Assembly: GCA_937872895.1 (NCBI GenBank)
Contig: CALMUP010000009.1
Span: 248,001-312,000, forward strand
From: an uncultured Verrucomicrobiota bacterium
Lineage (GTDB): Bacteria > Verrucomicrobiota > Kiritimatiellia > CAIVKH01
Direction of reading: 5' to 3'
Length of the DNA stretch: 64,000 bases
The notes below the pieces were generated by a model. That model saw only the letters and a list, made by a program, of their open reading frames with translations. It did no database searches and was not told the origin of the DNA. Numbering within the stretch: position 1 is the first letter of the stretch; each line of letters begins with the position of its first letter. Position numbers and translations under genes: made by a program. Positions 44,465-53,450 of this stretch are shown piece after piece.

Positions 44465-45505
44465 ATGAACCAGAAAGCGGTGATCCTACTCGTGTTGTTG
44501 GGTGTGATCGGTTTTGCCAGGGCGGATGAACCGGACGGCGAAACCTCGCCGGTGGTTGAGGTGGTGAATCCGTCATCTGGCAGCGATCCGATGCAAGACG
44601 TGAATGATCCAGCACCCGAAGCGCCGGCAGCACCAGGCGATGAAGCCTCGACCCCACCAGCCAGTTCAGCGCCCGCTCCATCCTTGCCCGGTGCGGATGA
44701 TGCGGAATCCGGCGAGGACGTGACCGCTCCCGGTGAACCGGCCAAACCCAAGACGCCTCGAATCGATCCGCAACTACGCTCGTACTACTTGCGCGGGAGC
44801 AAGCTGGGGAGTCCGTCCGGTCCGAATACCTTGAAGAAACCCAAGCAGTCCAAGCGCAGCGGATCGTGGAAGTCGGAAGTTGAATTAGGCGCTACGGGAT
44901 ACCGAGGCAACAACGATTCCGAGCTGCTGCTGGTGCGCGCTAAAACGGAGCGCAAGAAGGATGAGGAAACCATCCGGCTCGGCGTCCGCGCCTCCGTCGG
45001 CAACAAGGATGGTGAACGGGACCGCGAGAACGGCGAAGCGGAAGCCGCATACCGCGATGTCATTCGCGATCGCTGGTACTATACGGCGGAAATCCGCTAC
45101 TTCACCGATGCGATTGCCGATGTTGACTACCAATTCGTATCCGTGCTCTCACCCGGCTATGATGCCATCAAGACCGATACTGCTCACCTCGCGCTGGAAG
45201 TTGGTCCCGCCTACATCGCCGAGAAAAAAGGCGGAGAGGAAAAGAACTTCGCCGCCGCCCGGATCGCCGTGATGATGGATAAGTTGATCGATGAACGCGT
45301 CCTGGTCTGGGAGCGTTTCGAGTACCTGCCCGCGCTGGAGGATACCGGGGTGTACCTCATCCTCGCCGAGGTCGGTGTCGAGACGGCGCTGACCGATTGG
45401 TTCCGGTTGCGGACGGTCCTCCAGCAGCGTTACGACAGCACGCCGGCCGAAGACAAGGACAAGCAGGATCTCTTCCTATCCGCCTCGCTGGTCGCGGTGT
45501 TTTAA
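44465..45505 (+). CDS. DUF481 outer-membrane protein
   Basis: 346 residues. The signal peptide (NQKAVILLVLLGVIGFARA) is followed by a disordered Pro/Ala/Glu-rich stretch (about 25-100) and a DUF481/YdiY-type beta-barrel domain (about 130-346) with strands such as VELGATGYRGNNDSELLLVRAK, YYTAEIRYFTDAIADVDY and RTVLQQRYDSTPAEDKDKQDL. Predicted outer-membrane barrel; YdiY of E. coli is acid-inducible but its function is unknown. The 3' end overlaps the convergent uronate isomerase gene by 4 bases. Confidence 0.85.
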   Translation: MNQKAVILLVLLGVIGFARADEPDGETSPVVEVVNPSSGSDPMQDVNDPAPEAPAAPGDEASTPPASSAPAPSLPGADDAESGEDVTAPGEPAKPKTPRIDPQLRSYYLRGSKLGSPSGPNTLKKPKQSKRSGSWKSEVELGATGYRGNNDSELLLVRAKTERKKDEETIRLGVRASVGNKDGERDRENGEAEAAYRDVIRDRWYYTAEIRYFTDAIADVDYQFVSVLSPGYDAIKTDTAHLALEVGPAYIAEKKGGEEKNFAAARIAVMMDKLIDERVLVWERFEYLPALEDTGVYLILAEVGVETALTDWFRLRTVLQQRYDSTPAEDKDKQDLFLSASLVAVF

Positions 45506-46965
45506 GCGGACTCGCGCACGGGCTGATTTTCCGATGGAAACGTGAAGTAGGATGCTGCGTTGTCGTGGGCGATCCGCCGCACGATCATGCCGATGTGTGC
45601 CGGATCGTTGGGAATCAGCCCCTGCGCCATGGCCGTGCCGAAGAGGTCGCAGACGATGCGGCGGAAGTATTCGTGGCGGCTGTAGGAGAGGAACGATCGC
45701 GAGTCGGTGATCATGCCGACGAACCGGCTGATCAATCCGAGGTTGGCCAACGCCTTCATCTGGCGCTCCATGCCGTCCTTCTGGTCGAGGAACCACCAGC
45801 CGCTCCCGTACTGGATCTTCCCGGCGGTGGAACCGTCCTGGAAATTGCCGATCATCGCGGCAAACAACTCGTTGTCGGCCGGATTCAGGTTGTAGAGGAT
45901 GGTTCGCGGCAGTTGATCGGTCTGGTCGAGACGGTCGAGCAGTCGGGCCAGGCCGCGGGCCATCGCACGGTCGCCGATCGTGTCGCAACCCGCATCCGCA
46001 CCCAGCCGTGCTGCCATCCGGGTGTTGACGTTGCGCAGGGCCCCGAGGTGGAGCTGCTGGGTCCAGCCGCGTTTCGCGTAGGCCCGTCCGAGGTGCAGGA
46101 GCAAACCCGCGCGGAACCGATCGGCCTCCTCCGGCGTGACGGCCTTGCCGGCAAGCGCGCGCTTGAACACCCGCAGGCAAACCGCTTCGCCGGGCTCGCC
46201 GTCCGGCGGCGCTTCCAGGGCGTGGTCGGATGCGCGGCAGCCAAGCGCGTGGAAGGCGTCGATGCGGCGATCGTGTGCACGCAGGAAATCGTCCCAGGTC
46301 CGGATATCCATGTCCGCGGCGCTGCCCAGCTCCCGCACGTAGGCCGTGAACACCGCAGGCCGGTCCACCGCGAGGCCCCGGTCGGGCCGGAAGGTCGGTA
46401 CGACCACGGCCGGGCAGCTTTTCGCGCGGCAGATCTGGCGGTGCCAGCGCAAATCATCGGCAGGATCATCGGTGGTCCCGATCAACGCCACGTTCCAGTT
46501 CTTCAGGATGCCGTGCACGGAGAATGCGGGTGTGGCCAGCAGGCGCTCGGTTTTCCTCCAGATCGATGCGGCGGTTCCGGGATGCAGCCACGAACGGATG
46601 CCGAAGGGCCGCTTCAATTCGAGGTGCGTCCAGTGGTAGAGCGGATTCATCACCGTCATCGGGACGGTAGCGGCCCAGGCATCGTACTTTGCTCGCGCCG
46701 TGGCGTTCCCGGTAATCAGGCTCTCGTCGATCCCGTTTGCCCGCATCGCCCGCCACTTGTAATGGTCGCCGGCCAGCCAGAGGTCGGTCAGGTTCTCGAA
46801 GCGCCGGTTCTCGGCCAGTTCGCGCGGGGGGAGGTGGCAGTGGTAGTCGATGATCGGAAGATCCGCCGCCACCGCATGGTAGAGCTGGCGCGCTTGCGGG
46901 GTGGTGAGCAGGAAGTCCGGATCAAAGATGCCCGGCGCGGCGCGTGTAATTGTTTTACGCTTCAT
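45502..46965 (-). CDS. uxaC: Uronate isomerase
   Basis: 487 residues. It interconverts D-glucuronate and D-fructuronate (and galacturonate/tagaturonate). Amidohydrolase-like fold with IIDYHCHLPPRELAENRRFENLTDLWLAGDHYKWRAM, the diagnostic N-terminal block with metal-binding His-x-His, and later RSFLSYSRHEYFRRI. Start KRKTITRAAPG. It is the last gene of an operon with a fructuronate-reductase-type SDR, a LacI regulator and a gluconokinase (11-base overlap with gluconokinase). Confidence 0.95.
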   Translation of the reverse strand: MKRKTITRAAPGIFDPDFLLTTPQARQLYHAVAADLPIIDYHCHLPPRELAENRRFENLTDLWLAGDHYKWRAMRANGIDESLITGNATARAKYDAWAATVPMTVMNPLYHWTHLELKRPFGIRSWLHPGTAASIWRKTERLLATPAFSVHGILKNWNVALIGTTDDPADDLRWHRQICRAKSCPAVVVPTFRPDRGLAVDRPAVFTAYVRELGSAADMDIRTWDDFLRAHDRRIDAFHALGCRASDHALEAPPDGEPGEAVCLRVFKRALAGKAVTPEEADRFRAGLLLHLGRAYAKRGWTQQLHLGALRNVNTRMAARLGADAGCDTIGDRAMARGLARLLDRLDQTDQLPRTILYNLNPADNELFAAMIGNFQDGSTAGKIQYGSGWWFLDQKDGMERQMKALANLGLISRFVGMITDSRSFLSYSRHEYFRRIVCDLFGTAMAQGLIPNDPAHIGMIVRRIAHDNAASYFTFPSENQPVRESA

Positions 46966-47461
46966 GCATGCTCCTGATGGCGCGATCCACCAATTCATCC
47001 ACCGGCCCCTCGCAGGGCAGAACGATGGCATCGACCGGTTCCTCCAGCGTCCTTAACTGGCTGTCCAGCATGTTCGCCTTCATGAAGTGATCGCTGCGTT
47101 TGGCGAAATTCCGTAACAAGGCCTCCCGCTCCCCCTTGAGGTAGATCCAGGTGATTCCGGGAAGCCCGAGGCCCAGCCGGTCGCGGTACGCCTGGCGCAG
47201 CGCCGAACAGGAGAGGATCACGGGCTCACCGCGTCGCACCGACTCGGCAAGTTCCACGCGCAAGGTTTCCAGCCACGGCCAGCGGTCCTCGTCGTTCAAG
47301 GGAGTCCCCTGGCTCATCTTCGCGATGTTCGCCGGGGGATGGTACTCGTCGCCCTCGATGAAACGCGCGCGCATGCGCAGGGCGAGGGCCCGGCCAATGG
47401 TTGATTTGCCGCTGCCGCTGACGCCCATGACCACGATGGGGTGCATCTTGCCTGGATTCAC
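46955..47461 (-). CDS. gntK: Gluconokinase (GntK type)
   Basis: 168 residues, the usual length. Phosphorylates D-gluconate to 6-phosphogluconate. P-loop GVSGSGKST, then the GntK-specific FIEGDEYHPPANIAKMSQGTPLNDEDRWPWL and LSCSALRQAYRDRL. The GTG start overlaps the lacI stop by GTGA. Its presence in a uronate operon is unexpected for the classical pathway, where 2-keto-3-deoxygluconate rather than gluconate is phosphorylated; see the finding on this locus. Confidence 0.95.
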   Translation of the reverse strand: MNPGKMHPIVVMGVSGSGKSTIGRALALRMRARFIEGDEYHPPANIAKMSQGTPLNDEDRWPWLETLRVELAESVRRGEPVILSCSALRQAYRDRLGLGLPGITWIYLKGEREALLRNFAKRSDHFMKANMLDSQLRTLEEPVDAIVLPCEGPVDELVDRAIRSMHEA

Positions 47462-48462
47462 GTGGGCGCCTTTCCGGTGCTGCCACGTACCACCAGTTCC
47501 ATGGCAAACTGCCGCGTTCGGGGTAGGGGGCGACGGCCGATCAGGGCTTCGAGCGCATATTCCGTGAAAGCCTCGACGGGTTGGTGAAGTGTGGTGAGCG
47601 GCGGTGTGCAGATGCGGGAAAGCAGCAGGTCGTCAAACCCGGTCACCGAGACATCCTCCGGCGTCCGGGAACCATGGTCACGCAATGCGCTGATCACCCC
47701 AAGCGCCACCGTGTCGCTGGAGCAGATGATGGCGGTTGGTTGTTTCGCACCCGACTGGCGCAACAGTTGGCGTCCGCCCTCCAGGCCCGCTTTCAACACT
47801 TCATCCGATCCGAGCGTGACATGCCGCGAGGCTACGCGCAGTCCATGCGTCGCGGTCAGGCTGCGCACCAGGTCCATCCGATGGCGGTGAACCTTCTGGT
47901 CCGCGCCGACCAGGCCAATGTTCCGATGTCCAAGCGCGGCGAGATGCTTGAGCAGCAGGTTGAATCCGGCCTCCTCGTTCGATCCAACCTGGGTAAACGC
48001 CGATCGCGGGGAGACGGCCCCGATCCGCACCACAGGGATTCCGCGGCGGGACACCTCGTCATACTCGGACTCGTTCCCGCCACCGATCAGCAACAGGCCG
48101 GAAAGCTCCTGTTCAAGCAACCGGGAAAGGTCCCTCTGGTGGATGCGTCTCCGTTCGAATCCCGCCACGGTCAGGGCATACCCGCGTTCATGGCCAAGAC
48201 GGATCACGCTCGCCAACACCTGGGAGAAGAACGGATCGGCGATGTCGGCCGCGACGACACCCAGCAGGGGACCACCCTCGCCGCGCAGCCGCCGCGCCGC
48301 CGCGCTCGGCAGGTAGCCCAGCTTCGCCGCCACTTCCCGGATCCGTGTAACCGTCGCCGGGGCGCATCCGATCTCCTCGGCCTTCCCCGACAAGGCACGG
48401 GAAACCAGCGATGCCGACAAGCCGAGTTTCCTCGCGATCGTCTTCTGGGTGACGCGGACCAT
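47458..48462 (-). CDS. LacI-family transcriptional regulator
   Basis: 334 residues. N-terminal helix-turn-helix VTQKTIARKLGLSASLVSRALSG, hinge helix AARRLRG, then a periplasmic-binding-protein-like effector domain (LLGVVAADIADPFFSQVL and SVTGFDDLLLSRICTPPLTTL). The gene sits inside the uronate operon, 2 bases after the SDR gene. It probably represses the two divergent arms at the palindrome at 49324-49337, with a uronate-pathway intermediate as inducer (inferred). Confidence 0.94.
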   Translation of the reverse strand: MVRVTQKTIARKLGLSASLVSRALSGKAEEIGCAPATVTRIREVAAKLGYLPSAAARRLRGEGGPLLGVVAADIADPFFSQVLASVIRLGHERGYALTVAGFERRRIHQRDLSRLLEQELSGLLLIGGGNESEYDEVSRRGIPVVRIGAVSPRSAFTQVGSNEEAGFNLLLKHLAALGHRNIGLVGADQKVHRHRMDLVRSLTATHGLRVASRHVTLGSDEVLKAGLEGGRQLLRQSGAKQPTAIICSSDTVALGVISALRDHGSRTPEDVSVTGFDDLLLSRICTPPLTTLHQPVEAFTEYALEALIGRRPLPRTRQFAMELVVRGSTGKAPT

Positions 48463-48464
48463 GT

Positions 48465-49286
48465 CTATACTCCGGAAAAGGCCGAGAAGCCCCCGTCCAC
48501 CACCACCACCGTGCCGGTCACGAACGCCGCCGCCGGCGAAACCAGCCACAACAGCGCGCCCAGCAGGTCGTCCGGTGTGCCGAACCGGCCAGCCGGCGTG
48601 TGGGCAAGGATGTCACCCCCTCGCTTCGACAATGCGCCCGTTTCGCGGTCCCGCAGCAGGAAACGGTTCTGCTCGGTCTCGATGAATCCCGGGCAAAGCC
48701 CGTTCACCCGGATCCCCGCGCCGTACTGCTGCGCCAGGTGCACGGCCAGCCACTGGGTGACATTGTCCAGGGCCGCCTTGGCCGCACCGTAGGTCGCCAC
48801 GCGGGTGAGGGGGCGGATCGCACTCGCCGACGAGATGTTCACGATCACCCCGCTTTTTGCCTCCGCCATCGGTCGCCCGAACACCTGGCTCGGCAGGATC
48901 GCGCCGAGCAGGTTCAGGTCGAACACCGCGCGCATCGCATCCGGGGACAGGTCGAAGAAACTCCGCGTGTCCGAAGTCGTCGCCTCCGGCTGGTTGCCGC
49001 CCGCCCCGTTCACCAGGATGTCCACCCGGCCAAATGCCTGAAGAACCGCATCCCTGGCCCGTTCCAGGTCGGCCGTCTGAAGGACATTCGCCTCGACCGG
49101 CAAGGCCTCGCCGCCTGCCGCGACGATCTCCTGCGCCAGCAGCTCCGCCTTCGCGCCGGTCCGGTTCAGCAGCGCCACCCGCACGCCCTCGGCCGCCAAA
49201 GCCTTCGCCATCGCACGGATCAGCACGCCGCCCGCACCGGTCAACACGGCCACCCGGCCGCTCAGGTCGAATCCAGGATGTTTCAT
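48465..49286 (-). CDS. SDR oxidoreductase, D-fructuronate reductase (mannonate oxidoreductase) type
   Basis: 273 residues, classical SDR. Cofactor motif TGAGGVLIRAMAKALA, NGAGGNQPEAT, catalytic Ser (NISSASA) and YGAAK. The long NQPEATTSDTRSFFDLSPD segment and C-terminal WLVSPAAAFVTGTVVVVDGGFSAFSG match SDRs that reduce D-fructuronate to D-mannonate (the SDR-type UxuB). The neighbour UxaC makes fructuronate, which supports this. First gene of the minus-strand operon; a KduD-like activity is the main alternative. Confidence 0.85.
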   Translation of the reverse strand: MKHPGFDLSGRVAVLTGAGGVLIRAMAKALAAEGVRVALLNRTGAKAELLAQEIVAAGGEALPVEANVLQTADLERARDAVLQAFGRVDILVNGAGGNQPEATTSDTRSFFDLSPDAMRAVFDLNLLGAILPSQVFGRPMAEAKSGVIVNISSASAIRPLTRVATYGAAKAALDNVTQWLAVHLAQQYGAGIRVNGLCPGFIETEQNRFLLRDRETGALSKRGGDILAHTPAGRFGTPDDLLGALLWLVSPAAAFVTGTVVVVDGGFSAFSGV

Positions 49287-49323
49287 GAAGGACACCCTAG
49301 TCCGGCCGGGGCAGGAAAGCAAG

Positions 49324-49337
49324 CTCACACGTATGAG
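49324..49337. promoter_or_regulatory. Candidate LacI-family operator between divergent uronate arms
   Basis: CTCACACGTATGAG is a 14-bp palindrome with one mismatched pair (CTCA-n-ACGT-n-TGAG) and the central CG typical of LacI-family operators. It lies 38 bases upstream of the SDR start and 46 bases upstream of the LarA-like start, so one site could control both arms. Confidence 0.55.
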
Positions 49338-49382
49338 ATAGTATGTTCTTGCAATCATGGCGTTTTTTCGCACAGTGGCGGG

Positions 49383-50615
49383 ATGGAGATCGACATCCAG
49401 CGAATCTGCGCCGATGCCGTGTCCGGCTGGACCATCCGCGGCCGGCGTATCCTGCTGGTTGTTCCGGACCGCACCCGCACCTGTCCGCTGGCCGCCTTGT
49501 TCCGCGTCATGCACAACCTGCTTGCGCCCGAGGCCGCGTGCGTGGATGTGATGATCGCCCTGGGCACCCATGCCCCGCTGCCGGAGGAGGCCATCCTGGC
49601 GCACCTCGGCATCACCCCGGAGGAGCGGGCCGGCATGTTCCGCCGCGTGAAGCTGATGAACCATGCCTGGAGCGACCCGGCGCAACTGACCTCGGTCGGC
49701 GCAATTCCCGCCGCCGAGATCGCCGCGTTGTCGGGAGATCGGTTCAGCATGGAGGTCGAGGTTCGGGTGAACCGGGCGGTGCGCGACTACGACCTGCTGG
49801 TCGTGCTGGGTCCGGTGTTTCCCCACGAGGTGGCGGGATTCAGCGGCGGCAACAAGTATTTCTTCCCGGGGATCAGCGGCCCGGAGGTGCTCAACTTCTT
49901 CCATTGGCTCGGGGCGGTGATCACCAACCCGCGCATCATCGGCCACGCCCGCACCCCGGTCCGGGCGGTGATCGACCGTGCGGCCGCGATGATTCCCGCC
50001 GAACGCAAGGCGGTTTGCATGGTGGTGGACGGTCACATCCTGGCCGGGCTCTACGCGGGGGAGGTGGATGAGGCCTGGAGCCGCGCCGCCGCGCATTCCG
50101 CCCGCCTCCATGTGCGCGAGGTGGCCCGCCCGTTCCACACCGTGTTCGCCGTCTGTCCGCCGATGTACGACGAGTTGTGGACCGCCGGCAAGTGCATGTA
50201 CAAGTCGGAGCCGGCGGTGGCCGATGGAGGCCGGGTGATCATTTATGCCCCGCACCTGCACGAGGTCTGCCAGGCTCACGGGGAGGCCATCTTCCGGATC
50301 GGTTACCACACCCGCGACTACTTCCTGAAGCAGTGGGACCGCTTCCACCACGAACCGTGGGGCGTGCTGGCGCACTCCACCCACGTGAAGGGGATCGGAA
50401 CCTACGAGAACGGCGTCGAGCAGCCGCGGGTCGAGGTCATCCTCGCCTCGCGTATCAGCGCGGTGGATTGCCGCCGCCTGAACCTCGGCTACCTCGATCC
50501 GGACGCCCTGCGCCCCGATGACTACCGCAACCGGGAATCCGAGGGCATCCTGTTCATCCCCAGGGCCGGCGAACTGTTGTACCGAGCCCCCGCCTTTTCC
50601 GAAACCCCACCCTGA
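49383..50615 (+). CDS. LarA-family nickel-pincer racemase/epimerase
   Basis: 410 residues. LarA-type enzymes use a covalent nickel-pincer nucleotide to racemise or epimerise the C2 of alpha-hydroxy acids. Key residues are present with the same spacing as Lactobacillus LarA: H63 (ALGTHAP; LarA His108), H148 (VFPHEVAGFSGG; His174), K158 (GGNKYFFPG; Lys184, cofactor attachment) and H174 (NFFHW; Ni ligand His200). The N-terminal PDRTRTCP corresponds to the DxTRxxP motif. It is divergent from the uronate operon and 18 bases upstream of an SGNH hydrolase. Proposed substrate is mannonate/gluconate. The larB, larC and larE maturation genes are not in this window. Confidence 0.85.
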   Translation: MEIDIQRICADAVSGWTIRGRRILLVVPDRTRTCPLAALFRVMHNLLAPEAACVDVMIALGTHAPLPEEAILAHLGITPEERAGMFRRVKLMNHAWSDPAQLTSVGAIPAAEIAALSGDRFSMEVEVRVNRAVRDYDLLVVLGPVFPHEVAGFSGGNKYFFPGISGPEVLNFFHWLGAVITNPRIIGHARTPVRAVIDRAAAMIPAERKAVCMVVDGHILAGLYAGEVDEAWSRAAAHSARLHVREVARPFHTVFAVCPPMYDELWTAGKCMYKSEPAVADGGRVIIYAPHLHEVCQAHGEAIFRIGYHTRDYFLKQWDRFHHEPWGVLAHSTHVKGIGTYENGVEQPRVEVILASRISAVDCRRLNLGYLDPDALRPDDYRNRESEGILFIPRAGELLYRAPAFSETPP

Positions 50616-50633
50616 TCAGCAAGGAAACCACCC

Positions 50634-51260
50634 ATGATCCAGCTAGCTCCCGGCTCCCGAATCCTGTTCCAGGGCGACAGCATCACCGATGCCGGACGCG
50701 AGTATTCGGATCCGGCGAGCCTCGGCCGCGGTTATGTCCTGATGACCGCCGGGCAGCTGGCCCTGCGGCGGCCCGACCTGAACCCGGCCTGCATCAACCG
50801 CGGCATCTCCGGAAATCGCAGCGGTGACCTCGTCGCCCGCTGGACCGTGGACGCCATCAACCTGCGTCCCGACGTGGTTTCGCTGCTGATCGGCGTCAAC
50901 GACACCTGGCGGCGGTTCGACCGCAACGATCCGACCCCCGTGGAGCACTACATCGATCACGTCCGAACCCTGCTGCTGCGGTTGCGCGCGGAAACCTCCG
51001 CGCGGGTCGTGGTGCTCGAGCCGTTCCTGCTGCCGTGCGGCCATGTCACCCCGGAATGGCGCAGCGATCTCGATCCGAAGCGTTCCGCCGCCCGCGCCCT
51101 CGCGGAGGAATACCAGGCGGATTTCATCCCGCTCGACGACCTGTTCCGCGCACGGCTGGCCGAAACTCCCGCCGCCCACTGGGCCGGCGATGGCGTTCAC
51201 CCGACCCCGGCCGGCCACGCCCTGATCGCCGACGCGCTGGTCCGGCACCTGGTCGGGTAG
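50634..51260 (+). CDS. SGNH/GDSL hydrolase (probable carbohydrate esterase)
   Basis: 208 residues, no signal peptide. Block I FQGDSITDAG (Ser nucleophile), block II NRGISGN (Gly), block III IGVNDTW (Asn) and block V DGVHPTPAGH (Asp-x-x-His) are all present. Such enzymes remove acetyl or other acyl groups from sugars. Co-transcribed with the LarA-like gene (18-base gap), so it probably acts on an acylated sugar acid or oligosaccharide from the same pathway. It converges with the ABC exporter gene. Confidence 0.88.
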   Translation: MIQLAPGSRILFQGDSITDAGREYSDPASLGRGYVLMTAGQLALRRPDLNPACINRGISGNRSGDLVARWTVDAINLRPDVVSLLIGVNDTWRRFDRNDPTPVEHYIDHVRTLLLRLRAETSARVVVLEPFLLPCGHVTPEWRSDLDPKRSAARALAEEYQADFIPLDDLFRARLAETPAAHWAGDGVHPTPAGHALIADALVRHLVG

Positions 51261-51384
51261 TGGGCGGGCATTCATCCGTCCGGTCCGATGGCGGGCATGC
51301 CGTGCCGCCACCCAATCCCGCCCTGACCATGGACCGCGGGCGGCATCGTCGACCGGATGCCGTCGCGGCTTCTTCGCGTGTGGC

Positions 51385-53208
51385 TCAATCCCTCAACTGC
51401 TGTCCGTGCACCATGTCCCGGAAACGGCCGGGTTTCGCGACCAGTTCCGCGTAGCTGCCGTCCTGGCAAATCCGACCCTGGTCGATCACCAGGATCCGGT
51501 CGCACGTCTTCACCGTGGCGAGACGGTGGGCGATGAAGATCGCGGTGCGGCCGGCACACTCCGACTCCAGGCTGGCCTGGATCAGGTGCTCGCTGGTCGT
51601 GTCGAGGGCGCTGGTCGCCTCGTCAAAGACCAGGATGCCGGGCGAGGCGAGCAGCACCCGCGCGATCGCCAGGCGCTGCCGCTGCCCGCCGCTCAAGGTG
51701 GAGCCGCCTTCCCCCACGACCTCGTCGAGGCCGCGCGGAAGTTTCTCGATGAACTCCCACGCGTGGGCGCGTTCGCAGGCGCGGCGGATCATGTCGTCGG
51801 TCGCCTCCGGTTTCGCCACACGGATGTTGTCGCGGATGGTCGTGCGGAAGATGAACGGATCCTGCGGCACGATGCCGATGTGCCGCCGCAGGTCGCTGCC
51901 GCGCAAGCGGCGCAGGTCGATCCCGCCAATCTCCACCGAACCGCGCTGCGGGTCGTACAGCCGCATCAGCAACTGCACCACGGTGCTCTTGCCCGCGCCG
52001 GAAGGACCAACCAGTGCGATGCGTTGTCCCTGCGGAATGGTCAGCGACAAGGCGGGGATGACCGGCTCGCGCGCGGGATCGTAGGCGAACACCACCTCGC
52101 GGAACACGATATCACCTTCGGCCGGAACGTCCGCGACCTCTTCCGGTCCGGGGTCCGGTGTGGAACTGGATGTCTTCAGCACCCGCCCGATCCGCTCCAG
52201 GGAGGCCTGTGCCCCGCCCAGCAGCGCGACCGAGGTGAACAGCGCGGAGAACTGCGCCATCACCGCCCCGAATGCGTTCAGGTAGGCGGCGATCACGCCT
52301 TCATCGGCGTGCCCGGTCAGGTAGCGCCAGCCCGCCGCCGCGATCAGTACCGCGTAGCCGATGTAGGTCGAAGCCTCGTGCTTCATGTGATGGACATGCG
52401 ACTGGATGTCGCGGTGATAGCTCTGGCGGCTCATCTTCATCGCCTCGCGTTCGAACTCCGCCGCCACCGAGTCCTCCATCGCATACAGCTTCACCGCGTG
52501 CGAGCCGCGCAGCAGGTCGGCGGCATGGCCGGCCACATCGCCTTCCACGACCTGGTAATCCAGGTTAAGCACCCGGATCCTGCGGCGCGCATGTTGCATG
52601 ATTCCCACATTGACCAGGGCGGTCACCAGCAGCACCGCGGTCAGCACCGGATCCCACAGGCCCAGCAACGCAATCGTCGAGATCAGCGTGAACACCGCGC
52701 CGGGCACGAACATCGAGGCATGCTGGTAGAACTGCATCATCGTGGCCAGCGGCGAGCCGAACAGGTAGTTGAACAATTCACCGGATGAATGGCGGCCATG
52801 GAACCGCAGGCAAAGGTGATTCACATGGCGGAAGAAGGTTGAGCGCAACGTGAACACCACCCGCTCCCGCACATGGGTGAACAGGCGGTACCCGGCGTGC
52901 CACATCAGCATCCGTCCGAACACCGTCACCAGCAGGAACGCGACCGACAACACGGCCAGGCGGCGCAGCTTCTCCCCGATATCCAGATCGGCCGGCTTCA
53001 GGATGTCGCTGATCAGCCACTTCGGCGTCAGGTTCTGCGCCGCCACCGCGAGGCCGTGCAGCGCATTCAGCGCGACGGCCAGCAGGAACAGCGGCAGCCA
53101 GGGCGCGAACAGGGGCCGGAGCAGGGCGGCGGCCCCCGGCTGGTCGGTGTGGGCCAGGGCCGCCTCCAGGCCGGCCTCGGCGGCCCGAATGCGTGGATGG
53201 TCATGCAT
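51385..53208 (-). CDS. ABC exporter, fused permease and ATPase
   Basis: 607 residues. Transmembrane domain about 30-320 (six helices; LFLLAVALNALHGLAVA onward) and nucleotide-binding domain about 360-600: Walker A GPSGAGKST, Q-loop VPQDPF, signature [13 protein letters not shown], Walker B ILVFDEATSALD and IAHRLATVK. This is the MsbA/lipid or peptide exporter architecture. It stands alone on the minus strand, divergent from the GxGYxYP-family gene with a 242-base gap between. Substrate unknown. Confidence 0.93.
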   Translation of the reverse strand: MHDHPRIRAAEAGLEAALAHTDQPGAAALLRPLFAPWLPLFLLAVALNALHGLAVAAQNLTPKWLISDILKPADLDIGEKLRRLAVLSVAFLLVTVFGRMLMWHAGYRLFTHVRERVVFTLRSTFFRHVNHLCLRFHGRHSSGELFNYLFGSPLATMMQFYQHASMFVPGAVFTLISTIALLGLWDPVLTAVLLVTALVNVGIMQHARRRIRVLNLDYQVVEGDVAGHAADLLRGSHAVKLYAMEDSVAAEFEREAMKMSRQSYHRDIQSHVHHMKHEASTYIGYAVLIAAAGWRYLTGHADEGVIAAYLNAFGAVMAQFSALFTSVALLGGAQASLERIGRVLKTSSSTPDPGPEEVADVPAEGDIVFREVVFAYDPAREPVIPALSLTIPQGQRIALVGPSGAGKSTVVQLLMRLYDPQRGSVEIGGIDLRRLRGSDLRRHIGIVPQDPFIFRTTIRDNIRVAKPEATDDMIRRACERAHAWEFIEKLPRGLDEVVGEGGSTLSGGQRQRLAIARVLLASPGILVFDEATSALDTTSEHLIQASLESECAGRTAIFIAHRLATVKTCDRILVIDQGRICQDGSYAELVAKPGRFRDMVHGQQLRD

Positions 53209-53450
53209 GTGCTGATCCAACCTAGCCGAACCGCCTCGAAGAACAACCGGCGATATCCACGCTTTCCGCGCTTTCCGGTATGTTTTGGTGCGGGACTCTC
53301 GTGCACGGAAAATACCCGATAATGGACGAAAACGCGCATGATCGTGCACATCCCCGCTGGCCTTCCCCGGGTGTCTCGCGTATCTACTGGAAGGGTGGAC
53401 CGGACTTCGCGGGGGACGCGCGCGGGCATCCACGGACAGGAGAACGAACT

